Part shown: positions 51,075-59,990 of the stretch, in pieces
How the letters are laid out: each line of letters opens with the position of its first letter
Position numbering within the stretch: position 1 is the first letter of the stretch
DNA from: Nitzschia sp. pyKryTriq1
Taxonomy: Eukaryota > Bacillariophyta > Bacillariophyceae > Bacillariales > Bacillariaceae
Length of the DNA: 64,000 nt
Direction: 5' to 3'
Assembly (NCBI GenBank): GCA_956465555.1
Contig: OY101119.1
Span: 2,342,629-2,406,628 of the forward strand
The notes under the pieces: generated by a model
Seen by the model: the letters and a program-made list of their open reading frames with translations, nothing else
Database searches by the model: none
Told to the model about the DNA's origin: nothing
Made by a program: the position numbers and the translations under genes

Positions 51075-51875
51075 ATGTTACAGACAACACGAGCGCTCCT
51101 AGCCATCCCGAGTCGCGCCGTTGGACGAAGAATCATCCCCCAAGCAAGCGCCCGGTCCTTCGGCAGCGGAGGAGGCAGTCGAGGCGCCCGAGGTCATGGT
51201 TGGTGGGTGAATTATCGAGCCGGCAAAGGTGGCCGGCATTTGCAGGGTGAATACAGTCACCTGAATGTAGATGAACTCAAGGCCTGGAATGATGCCGTAT
51301 TTTCCTTGGGCAGTCAGTTTGTGTACATGGATGTCCTCGTGGAACCTCTCCACCAGGACGGAGACCGGGCGAAGGAGGATTTGGAGCAGCACCGTCTCGT
51401 CATGGAGCTAGCAAGCGAAGTCTTTCCTCGAGCGACGCAGAACTTCACAAAATTACTAGAGGCCGAGAAAGATGGATTCAAGTCATCTATTTTGCATCGA
51501 GTTGAGAAGACTGTAGGACTGATGGGAGGTCATGTGTGGAAGGGTACGGGAAAGTGTCACGAGGATTTGCGTATGCCAACAAGCCTGACGAGTATGGAGC
51601 AAAGCGAAAAGATGGTCCTATCGCACATTCCTGGCACTGTCACTATGCTGAGCCAGCGAGTCCAAGAAATTGATTCCAGGTTTCTCCTTTGTAGTCAACA
51701 CGCCCCACACCTCGACGGCAAAGCTGTTGCGATTGGAAGACTGGATGAACAATCATTGAGCCAGATTCAAAAGTGGGAATCAACACTCATTACGCAAAAG
51801 GGTCGCCCCAGCACTTTGCAGCTGAGAATTTCTGCATGTGGTCTTTTGGAAGAGGACTCAAAAGAGTCTGCATAA
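51075..51875 (+). CDS. Divergent cyclophilin-like protein, probably mitochondrial
   Basis: Single exon, 266 aa. The N-terminus (MLQTTRALLAIPSRAVGRRI..ARSFGSG) is basic, Ser/Ala-rich and ends near an RSFGS site, a good mitochondrial presequence. The second half follows the cyclophilin order: FTKLLEAEKDGFKSSILHRV, a GG, GKCHED, HIPGTVTMLSQ, DSRFLLCSQHAPHLDGKAVAIGRL and a final LRISACG. The catalytic Arg of the HR motif is kept, but the F-x-M-Q-G-G, SQFFI Gln/Phe and Trp/His positions are replaced (VGLMGG, SRFLLC). Peptidyl-prolyl isomerase activity is therefore doubtful; a scaffold role is more likely. The first half (YSHLNVDELKAWNDAVFSLG) is not recognised. Confidence 0.65.
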   Translation: MLQTTRALLAIPSRAVGRRIIPQASARSFGSGGGSRGARGHGWWVNYRAGKGGRHLQGEYSHLNVDELKAWNDAVFSLGSQFVYMDVLVEPLHQDGDRAKEDLEQHRLVMELASEVFPRATQNFTKLLEAEKDGFKSSILHRVEKTVGLMGGHVWKGTGKCHEDLRMPTSLTSMEQSEKMVLSHIPGTVTMLSQRVQEIDSRFLLCSQHAPHLDGKAVAIGRLDEQSLSQIQKWESTLITQKGRPSTLQLRISACGLLEEDSKESA

Positions 51876-52053
51876 CTCCAGTAGAAAATAGTTTGTCACA
51901 GGCCTACGTATCAATAGTTCTTTGATATGTTACTTTTCGTCGAAGTAAGTGGTAGAATAGCTATTTGCGTATTAGTGTAATGCTTGTGCTCACCGTGCAG
52001 GTGAAGTGGCAGATAGGAAACGGGTTGAAGTGATCGATGAATGAAGATTCTAC

Positions 52054-53289
52054 TTATTTGCCCCATCGCATGATCACGGCGCCCCAAGACAGGCCTGCAC
52101 CGAATCCAGAGCAAGCGATCACGTCGCCCTTCTTGACTTGTCCCGACGCCACTGCTTCGCTCAAGGCAATCGGAATCGAGGCCGCACTGGTGTTACCGTA
52201 CGCATCAAGGTTGTGAATAACTTTATCGAAAGGCAATTTTAGTCGCTTTGCAACAGTTTCCATGATGCGAATATTGGCTTGGTGGAGCAAAAGCCAGTCA
52301 ACATCGTCAATGGTCATACCAGACGATTCAAGGGCCTCTTCGACCACTCTAGGAACCTCGCGAGTGGCAAACTTGTAGACTTCTTGCCCGTTCATGGCAA
52401 TATTATTATACTTTCCGGAGGTGACCACAGTGTCTTTACCTGGAGTCTTGACTACTCGGGGCTCACCGTTGTAACTACATATAGAGAATTGCTCAACGAT
52501 AAGACTGGTTGAAATGTTTGACGACCCACTTCCAAAATCACACGGCAAATACTGTACTTACAGGCAGTTCAAGTCTGGGTAACCCGCTCCATTCGAATGA
52601 GCAGCGAAACCAAGAATGCCCGATTCCCCGTCCCCTTCGTTGGTCATGACCATAGCCCCGGCACCATCTCCAAAGAGAATACAGACATTTCGATCGTCCC
52701 AGTCAACCCATCGGCTCAGTGCATCAGCTCCAATGACCAAAATATTCTTCATCTTTGTTCCTGGCGTTGACAAGAATTGGCCTGCTGTGGCAGTGGCAAA
52801 TAGAAATCCAGAGCATGCAGCTGTAAGATCGAAACCCATGGTGTCAGTGGAGCAGCCAATCTCGGCAGCAATAGCAGTGGCATCTCCAAACATGTCGTCT
52901 GGACTCGAAGTAGCACAGATCACCATGTCAATATCTGCGGCTGCTACACCAGCATTCTTTAGAGCTTCGTTGGCAGCTTTAACTCCAAGGGAGCGCAGAG
53001 TTTCGTCGCCAGTCAAAACTCTTCTCTGGGCAATTCCTGTTCTAGTTTGGATCCATTCATCACTCGTCTCTACCACCGACTCCAAATCGACATTGGTGAC
53101 GATCCTTGAAGGAGCAGCATGGCCGACTCCAATAGGGCGGCAATTCATCGCTCCAGATCCCGCCATATTGAGGCCGGTTGACCTCCGATCCACAAATGTT
53201 GTGGAGCCTAGACTGTTTGGGATGAAGGCAGCATTTGTCAAGCCAAGAACAATCGATAGGACCGAAATACAGGAACTATAAATCTTCAT
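52054..53289 (-). CDS. fabH: 3-oxoacyl-ACP synthase III (KAS III), plastid
   Basis: Starts plastid fatty-acid synthesis by condensing acetyl-CoA with malonyl-ACP. Two exons, 52562..53289 and 52054..52474 (GTAAGT..ATGTAG, 87 nt), 382 aa. The catalytic triad is complete: Cys in [10 protein letters not shown] (about 158), His in [10 protein letters not shown] (about 308), Asn in [11 protein letters not shown] (about 337). Other marks are [20 protein letters not shown] and the ending [15 protein letters not shown]. The N-terminus is a signal peptide ([16 protein letters not shown]) followed by AFIPNS, so NAAF is the plastid cleavage motif. Head-to-head with a FabB-type KAS 590 bp away, also plastid-targeted. 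Confidence 0.95.
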
Positions 53290-53879
53290 TGTAGCCTAGT
53301 CCTTCGTCTTAATATTTTTATAATAATATGAACCTTCTCCTACTTCCACTGACTGTCTACTAGCAGAGTTGTAAATTGCTGATGACAAGGTCAGCTGATG
53401 GGGATTTCATCGGCGACGACGACTACATTAGGTACCGGTACTGCACATCATGACAATCAACCACTTTTCAGACGCACTTGAGAAGAACAGCCAACCGACG
53501 ACCACATCAAAAGATTGCAGACGCCGCCGATGCCGACGTCGTCGTCGCTTTGGGTTGGATGGGCGCGCGGGCTGGCGTCACAAAAAAATTTGTCCACAGA
53601 AATGGTCTGGCCGACCCTCAAAAATCTACCAATCACGAAACGACATCGCGACTTCACACTAGATTTCAGTGACGTCAGCTGTCTCGAGCAATGGTTGCAT
53701 CGTCCGATCTTTTCAACCGTCATAACATCGTTCCCGATTCGACGACGCAAGCCCCGACATCATCATTTCGTCATCGATCATCGGGGATCCGAGGCATTGA
53801 AACGACGACGAACAACAACAAGCCTTTGGCATCTCGTTACAATTTTCAACTCCTCCATCGGGTAATCGTATCGTAGATA
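53290..53879. promoter_or_regulatory. Candidate shared promoter region of fabH and fabB
   Basis: 590 bp between two divergent starts of the same pathway. Contains TATTTTTATAATAATATG at about 53312..53330, close to the fabH start, a single GGTACCGGTACTG near 53432 and a CGATCATCGGGGATCCGA palindrome-like patch near 53777. No open frame here has domain character. A bidirectional promoter is inferred from position only. Confidence 0.5.
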
Positions 53880-55652
53880 ATGAAATTCCAATCTGCCGTT
53901 GTCATCCTGGCTGTCGCGCCAGTCGCCGCCTTTACCAGCCGACCTTTACAGGGAAGCACCTTTGTTGGTTCCGCTAAATGGGGCCTCAGCAGCTCATCAG
54001 GTGTGTCTTTGAAATTCCCATGCCCATTGTCGGGAGACCTGGATGATAAATCCAAATTTCACGGAGTCACAAATCATTGGCTTTGAAAATGTTCTCTCGA
54101 ATTGCAAGTTTGGTCGTCCGATAATGTGAAATTGCAAAATTTGTTTGGTCATGTCATCATGTCCTGTCCGACTTTCCACTTTTTCAAAGTCTAGTTTGCT
54201 CACATTACTGTTTTGCTTTTATTTCTTTTTGATTCAGGCGCCGCGTCGAAAAATACTGAACGCATTGGTGCTACGTCGTTGTGCATGGCCGACCGAAGAG
54301 TAGTCGTCACAGGAATGGGCATCACATCTTGCCTCGGAAACACCCTCGACGATGTCAAGGCGTCACTTTACAACGCCGAGCCCGGCATCACCTTCCAAGA
54401 AGAGTTCGCAGAGCTTGGAATTAAGAGTCAAGTGGCTGGAGTTCCTGCTTTGACCGAAGATGACTTCAAGGAGCTCATCCCCAAGGGAGCCCTTCGCTTC
54501 ATGGGAACCAATGCCCAATATGCCTACATTGCGATGGACCGTGCTATCCAAGATTCTGGCCTCAAGCCCGAGGAGTACCAAGAGAACCCTCGCGTGGCTG
54601 CGATTATCGGTCAGGGAGGTACCAGTATTCCCGATATTGTTGAAACTGTTGAAGCCGTTCAGTCAGGAGGAAAGCGTTGGAAGAACAAGGTTGGCCCATT
54701 TCGTGTGACCCGTTCCATGGGATCTACATGCAGTGCCGTCCTTGCCACGAACTTCAAGGTCCAAGGACCTAGTTACTCCATCTCCAGTGCTTGCAGTACG
54801 GGTGCTCATTGTATCGGAACTGGGTTCGAACAAATTTTGCTGGACAAGTGTGATATCGCTTTCTGTGGTGCTGGTAAGTCAAAGACTGAATCTTCAGGAC
54901 AAGTTGTTGCTGCACTGGTGAAAATACGGGCCACAACGACTCACCCCCCCCGCCGCCGCCCGCCTTGTTGCTTTTTAGGTGAGAATGTCAACTGGGAATT
55001 CACAAGTATGTTTGACTGTATGGGTGCCCTTTCTACAACCTACAACGACACTCCAAAGAAAGCATCTCGTGCTTTCGACAAAACACGCGACGGATTCGTA
55101 ATTGCCGGTGGCGGTGGTATTGTCGTGCTAGAGGAATTGGAACACGCCAAGAAACGTGGTGCCAAGATCTACGCTGAACTTGTCGGATACGCTGCCAACT
55201 CCGATGGTTATGATATGGTTGCCCCCTCTGGTGTTGGTGGAGAACGCTGCATGGATGCTGCCATGGCAGATGCTGCACGACATGGGGGTGATAAGCCCGT
55301 GGAATACGTTAACACTCACGGAACTTCTACCCCTGTAGGTGATGTTGCCGAGCTCGGGGCCATCAAGAGACTTTTCACTGCTAAGGGATACCAACCCAAT
55401 GTAGGATCCACAAAATCGTTGAGTGGACACGCACTTGGGGCCGCTGGTGTTCACGAGTGCATCTACACGATCTTGATGATGAACAATGATTTCATGGCTG
55501 AATCTGCTAATATCGAAGAGCTTGTTGACGAAGCCGAGGGCATGCACATCCTGACCAAGAGAAAGGATGGTCCGTTCAAGCGGGCGATGTCTAACAGCTT
55601 CGGATTCGGAGGAACAAACTGTGCTTTGGTCTTCGACAAATATGAAGAGTAA
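53880..55652 (+). CDS. fabB: 3-oxoacyl-ACP synthase, FabB (KAS I)-type, plastid
   Basis: Elongating condensing enzyme of type II fatty-acid synthesis. Three exons, 53880..54000, 54238..54873 and 54979..55652; introns begin GTGTGT and GTAAGT; 476 aa in frame. Triad complete: Cys in SSACSTGAHCIG (about 226), His in VNTHGTSTPVGD (about 365), His in SLSGHALGAAGVHE (about 402). Segments ITFQEEFAELGIKSQVAG, MGALSTTYNDTPKKASRAFD, GFVIAGGGGIVVLEELEHA and MSNSFGFGGTN follow E. coli FabB more closely than FabF. Signal peptide then VAAFTSRP, an ASAF-type plastid motif; the first intron separates presequence from enzyme. Intron 2 holds a CCCCCCCGCCGCCGCCCGCC tract. Confidence 0.95.
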
Positions 55653-56348
55653 ACAATCACCTCCGCAGCTAATTTATTTCCACTATCTAAAATGCGCCGA
55701 TAAACATAAAAATGAATATGCATGAAAATGCTGGATCTCTAGATAGAGAGCTATTTCGCCTTCCCGTTTTTAGAAAACAAGTTCTCTAGCCAGTCTACTA
55801 GAGCTCATTGTTGGACACTAGTTGATGAAATATGAAATGTTATTGAGAAGAAGACCTGCTCTTTTACTCTTCATCAGAGGTTCTCCCTTTCGATCATCAC
55901 TCGTCACAGTACGGTACAGTACACAGTAGACCACAAGTACGTTACGTACTACTGTACCATGTACCGGGGTACAGTACCTGGTACAGGTACCTGGTACCGG
56001 TACGTCAGTTACTTCGTACGAAAGTTAAATTTTCAGTCATGCATAAAGCCGCCCGCCCGTTGTAAGTACTGGTACTGTACCGGTAGATACTCGTACAGTA
56101 GGTACAGTATTTAGCATTTCTTGAAAATTTTAGCTAACATAAATGGAAGTCCTCGAGCAAGCTCAATCGCGACACGGCCGGCCAAGCACCCGAAAACAAG
56201 TTGTTGTCGTCATCGAAAAGAATTCAAAATGGCGCACAATGAAACCGCCCAGCCCACGTCTTCTGGACATTGGACACCAACAACATCATTCGAACCGCTG
56301 TTGACAACGCTCGAAGCTCACTGGGGTGTGAAAGAGTGCACTTGACGG
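55653..56348. other. Intergenic with long GTAC repeat
   Basis: Between fabB and the first glycosyltransferase gene. The GTAC-period repeat at 55905..56105 is the longest in the window. Small frames before 56349 have no domain. Confidence 0.5.
55905..56105. repeat. GTAC-period repeat, longest cluster
   Basis: Includes CAGTACGGTACAGTACACAG, ACGTACTACTGTACCATGTACCGGGGTACAG, and CCTGGTACAGGTACCTGGTACC; strongly self-complementary. Confidence 0.8.
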
Positions 56349-58247
56349 ATGCTCGGATTACCAAGGAGAGCACGGACCTCAATTTGGCTAGCAGGACTGC
56401 TGCTTTCTTGCTTGTCACTGATCGGCAATATTTTTACGGGTACAACTTCACGCTTTCTCCCATTGCGGAATTCATTTATCAGCGCAGTCAACGAAGGTTC
56501 AGAGTCCTACCAAAAAGACAAGAACAATGGAGGTATATCTGTAGAAACGAATCTCATATCACATGCAAAGAATGAAACGCCTGTCTTCCCAAGAATTTGC
56601 AGCGACGGCCCCTTGCTCGAGCCAATCTGGGAGTGGCACTTCTTCGGTAAAAACAGCACAAACCTCTCGAACCAGCGTAAAAGATTATTGATCGCCAGCT
56701 ACTCAGCATTTGGAGGGTATGCAAAATTATTGGAATTGACTTCGCCCATCAACAAGGCCTACGCAAAACTGTGGAATCATGACATTGTGGTTCTCCAAGG
56801 CACTACCATGATACTTCCGTGGGACGAAAATTGTACGCCCCCTGAGGAGCGATCGAGATTTAACAAGATTGATCTGCTTCTAGAAGCGCTAAATAAAAAG
56901 GATCAGTACGACCAACTTCTTCTGTTGGACGCTGATACCCTGATCTATGATTTCTCCTTTGATATCACCCAGCTCGTCTCCGACACAACAATGCTCGTGG
57001 CGCAACGAACACACAAAGAGGACCTGACATCGACTACAAATCTGAACAATGGAGTAACTCTATGGAATCTTCATCATCCGTTGACGGCTGAAGTGGCCGA
57101 TGACTGGAATAAAGCTTGCCGTGAAGGTATACCAGACAATCGTCCATACAGAGGAGATCAGTTTTACCTTCGCCAGATTTTGGGCACGGACGATCGAATC
57201 GCCAGCATTTCCAGCGTCTGGGAAGAATTCTACTACCGCGACGGGACAGTGATAAAGCATTTTCAACGTTCCAATGCCCGCTCGTGGAATGAAACAGGCC
57301 TGGATAGCCGAGAAGAGAAAATTCTCAATGCAACTCGCGACATCTGTAATCGTTTTCAAATACACGCAAGCGACCTTGACCACCGGAATTACACGACCAT
57401 TACTACTGCAAATGTATCCACTCAAAATGAAATCTGCGTTCCTAGGAGAAAGTCGGATTGGGATATCCTTGCGTTCGCCGAGAATCACACTACTCCAGCT
57501 TCGAAGCGGTTATTGATAGCTCAGTATTCATCATTCGGAAGCTACGCCAGTCTCCTGGAGGCAACCGCACCTATCAACAAAGCATATGCTCGCAAATGGA
57601 ATCATGACATCCTAATTTTACAAGGAACAGCTCTAATTCTTGACATGGACAGGAAGGAATGCGAACCGCCGCAGCACCGGTCAATGTATAACAAGATCCC
57701 ACTATTGATCCACGCGCTCGGGAAAAAAGAAAGATACGATCAGGTACTCATCTTGGACGCCGATACTATCATATATGATTTCGTCTATGATATCACTACT
57801 TTGCTTGATGAAGATGACATGCTGGCCGCTCACAGAGTTAATTTGAATGATACGGCCCGAACTTGGAACATTAATGACGGTATCACACTTTGGAATTTGA
57901 GACACAATCTGACTCAGAAAGTTGCGAAGCAATGGCTGAAACGAACATCCAAAGGATTGAATGGAGCACACAACTTTGGATGGAAAGAGCATGGTGATCA
58001 GTATTACTTGCACAAGACCCTAAGAGGCCAGATGGGTGCGATTCAGGTCACCAGAGCTCTTGCAGATGAATTCCGATACGAGATCGGTACTGTCGCAAAA
58101 CATTTCGTCCGGCCGAAGAATAATGATTGGTCAGGATATGGCAAGGAAGGCCGAGAGGCGAAGATCCAAAGTGTCATTGAAAGTATCTGCGCAAACTTTT
58201 CTTCCGATTGCATTGATCTGGAGCGGCTCCCATACTCAACGATCTAG
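56349..58247 (+). CDS. Type II membrane di-domain glycosyltransferase, copy 1
   Basis: Single exon, 632 aa. A signal-anchor (about 10-28, TSIWLAGLLLSCLSLIGNIF) precedes two tandem GT-A-like domains of about 250 aa. Each has a start (KRLLIASYSAFGGYAKLLE; KRLLIAQYSSFGSYASLLE), PINKAYAKLWNHDIVVLQG, a DxD metal motif (YDQLLLLDADTLIYDF; YDQVLILDADTIIYDF), an acceptor-side LNNGVTLWNL / INDGITLWNL, a GDQxYL motif, and GTVIKHFQR / GTVAKHFVR. The GDQ and K-H-F endings recall GT34-type galactosyl/mannosyl transferases; family is not certain. Golgi location is inferred. Both domains keep the DxD and GDQ residues, so both may be active. N-glycosylation sites are frequent in the first domain. Paralogous to the gene at 59991. 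Confidence 0.78.
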   Translation: MLGLPRRARTSIWLAGLLLSCLSLIGNIFTGTTSRFLPLRNSFISAVNEGSESYQKDKNNGGISVETNLISHAKNETPVFPRICSDGPLLEPIWEWHFFGKNSTNLSNQRKRLLIASYSAFGGYAKLLELTSPINKAYAKLWNHDIVVLQGTTMILPWDENCTPPEERSRFNKIDLLLEALNKKDQYDQLLLLDADTLIYDFSFDITQLVSDTTMLVAQRTHKEDLTSTTNLNNGVTLWNLHHPLTAEVADDWNKACREGIPDNRPYRGDQFYLRQILGTDDRIASISSVWEEFYYRDGTVIKHFQRSNARSWNETGLDSREEKILNATRDICNRFQIHASDLDHRNYTTITTANVSTQNEICVPRRKSDWDILAFAENHTTPASKRLLIAQYSSFGSYASLLEATAPINKAYARKWNHDILILQGTALILDMDRKECEPPQHRSMYNKIPLLIHALGKKERYDQVLILDADTIIYDFVYDITTLLDEDDMLAAHRVNLNDTARTWNINDGITLWNLRHNLTQKVAKQWLKRTSKGLNGAHNFGWKEHGDQYYLHKTLRGQMGAIQVTRALADEFRYEIGTVAKHFVRPKNNDWSGYGKEGREAKIQSVIESICANFSSDCIDLERLPYSTI

Positions 58248-58727
58248 CCAACTATACAGCGCTAGTCAAGGAAGTTGGGGTAGTGCAAGTACCATAGAAA
58301 GGAACAGAAGAGCCCACAGGTTTAGCCTTTTGTTCTTGCTCAACAATGATTGATTTCTTCCTTAAAAAGAAGTAGTAGAGAAGCGAAACCATAGAACATT
58401 CCTCTCTAGTAGAGCATTCATTCTCTACTCTACGTTTCTTCAGCCCGGGGCGCATGGGAAACTACAGTACATTATTTATGGACGGACCTACTAGTAGTAG
58501 AGGAGTAGTAGTCTGCGCGCAGCGCTTCCTATCTCCCCCGTACTTTCCCGTGTTGCGTGAGACGAACAGACCGTCGACTTTGCACTTGGGACAGCTTTGA
58601 TTTTTTGAGTTCAGTTCGGGGCGCAAAAAAAACGGCAGATAATTAAGGGCCAAGTGACGCAGTTTATTCGTGCTACGGAGAAACTCGTAGATTTCTACCA
58701 GTCGTGATTACGGTCATTCAAAAAATG

Positions 58728-58853
58728 AGGCATATGTATTTTGTAGTCGGAGTATTCCTTCCGGCCAATCAGATCGGAGAAGCATGCGCAAGTATGCGCG
58801 TCGGAGGCATATGTATTCCATACTCGGATTATTCCTTCCGGCCAATCAGATCG
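58728..58853. repeat. Direct repeat of about 49 bp, offset 77
   Basis: AGGCATATGTATT..CGGA.TATTCC then TTCCGGCCAATCAGATCG occurs at 58728..58776 and 58805..58853 with a few changes. Confidence 0.75.
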
Positions 58854-59149
58854 TGTTCAACGGGCGTGCGTGCGTACGTGCGCGTGATGTCACGACTGGC
58901 CCATGAGAATTTCTCGCTCTCCCTTGCGCATGTTCATCGCATCGCATCGTTCTGTACCGGTACCGGTACTGGTATTGTACCGGTAGCGTTTGACCGACGA
59001 CTCGTCATGCAAAAGTGGCAGGGCATCACTCAGTAGAAATGTTACGTGCACGCCAGTAGGCTTTGCGCTCGTCGGTCATGAGAGATGTTTTGAGGGGTGG
59101 CTGTGTTGTGTCGGCAACCTCTTTGGGCAGGCTAGGGTAGGGATACCTT

Positions 59150-59490
59150 TTGATCGAACCTTTGAACCCCCTCATTCTACGTAACCCCTCGATGTCCACA
59201 CTCAATCTAGGTAACCCCCTCATTCTACGTAACCCCTCGATGTCCACACTCAATCTAGGTAACCCCCTCATTCTACTTAACCCCTTGATGTCCACACTCA
59301 ATCTAGGTAACCCCCTCATTCTACGTAACCCCTCGATGTCCACACTCAATCTAGGTAACCCCCTCGTTCTACGTAACCCCTCGATGTCCACACTCAATCT
59401 AGGTAACCCCTCTAAACAACCCAAGCCTTACCAGCACGTTATGGCTGCGCGCAGACCATATCTTTCGATACCCCTTGTAGTACGATATTG
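59150..59490 (-). repeat. Dispersed element with 48-bp minisatellite, copy 2
   Basis: Five to six units of 48 bp (AACCCCTCGATGTCCACACT, CAATCTAGGTAACC, CCCTCATTCTACGT), nearly identical, then a 60-bp flank GCGCGCAGACCATATCTTTC that matches 31671..31735 in reverse. Since 48 is divisible by 3, both strands stay open as 16-residue periodic frames. Confidence 0.85.
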
Positions 59491-59990
59491 TAGTACTGGT
59501 ACTGTTGGTCTGTGCTTGGAACTGTACAGTATCATACTCGTACCCTGGTCCTTCGTAGGCTACTACTAGTCTATTATTTGCGGATTCTGTAAGCTTCGGC
59601 TTTTTGTGGCAAGAACTACTGGTTCCACATGAAAGAATGTTTGGGTAAAATGGCCCGATGTTCCTTCATATCATATACGTGACTGAATATGTTCATTTTC
59701 TTTTTATTTAACGCACGCTTACGTAAAATTGGTATCAACAGAAATCCTGGCGCGCCTCTCGCGTATCTATTTCTGTCAAAAAAATATGAAATTTTATATT
59801 TTGTCGTCCCACGTTGATGATCTCTCTAACAGTTCTAACTCTAGCTAGAGCAACCCATTCAACATTCCCACGAAATATCCAAACCTTCTCTCTCTAAAGA
59901 GACTACACCAAAACAAAACACGAAATAGTATAATCCAAGCTGTCTATATTCAAGATTTCTCACAGCAGTCGTTCTCTTGAACTTTCTCAA

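Larger units (their letters stand above)
58248..59990. other. Repeat-rich spacer between the two glycosyltransferases
   Basis: About 1.7 kb. Contains TAGTAG palindrome patches (58387..58440, 58487..58512), a 49-bp direct repeat (58728, 58805), a GTAC cluster (58953..58985), a 48-bp minisatellite (59150..59415) and its flanking dispersed element to 59490. No gene supported; long frames at 59026..59569 are made by the minisatellite. Confidence 0.55.

Noticed and set aside
52616-53281. 221-aa plus frame
   Set aside because: Antisense shadow of the KAS III exon.
59150-59415. Regular repeat array that might suggest CRISPR
   Set aside because: Units are contiguous with no unique spacers, and the window is eukaryotic.
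59026-59569. Two long opposite-strand frames with perfect 16-residue periodicity (leucine-rich-repeat look)
   Set aside because: They are produced by the 48-bp minisatellite, whose length is divisible by three; no start, domain or conservation supports a protein.
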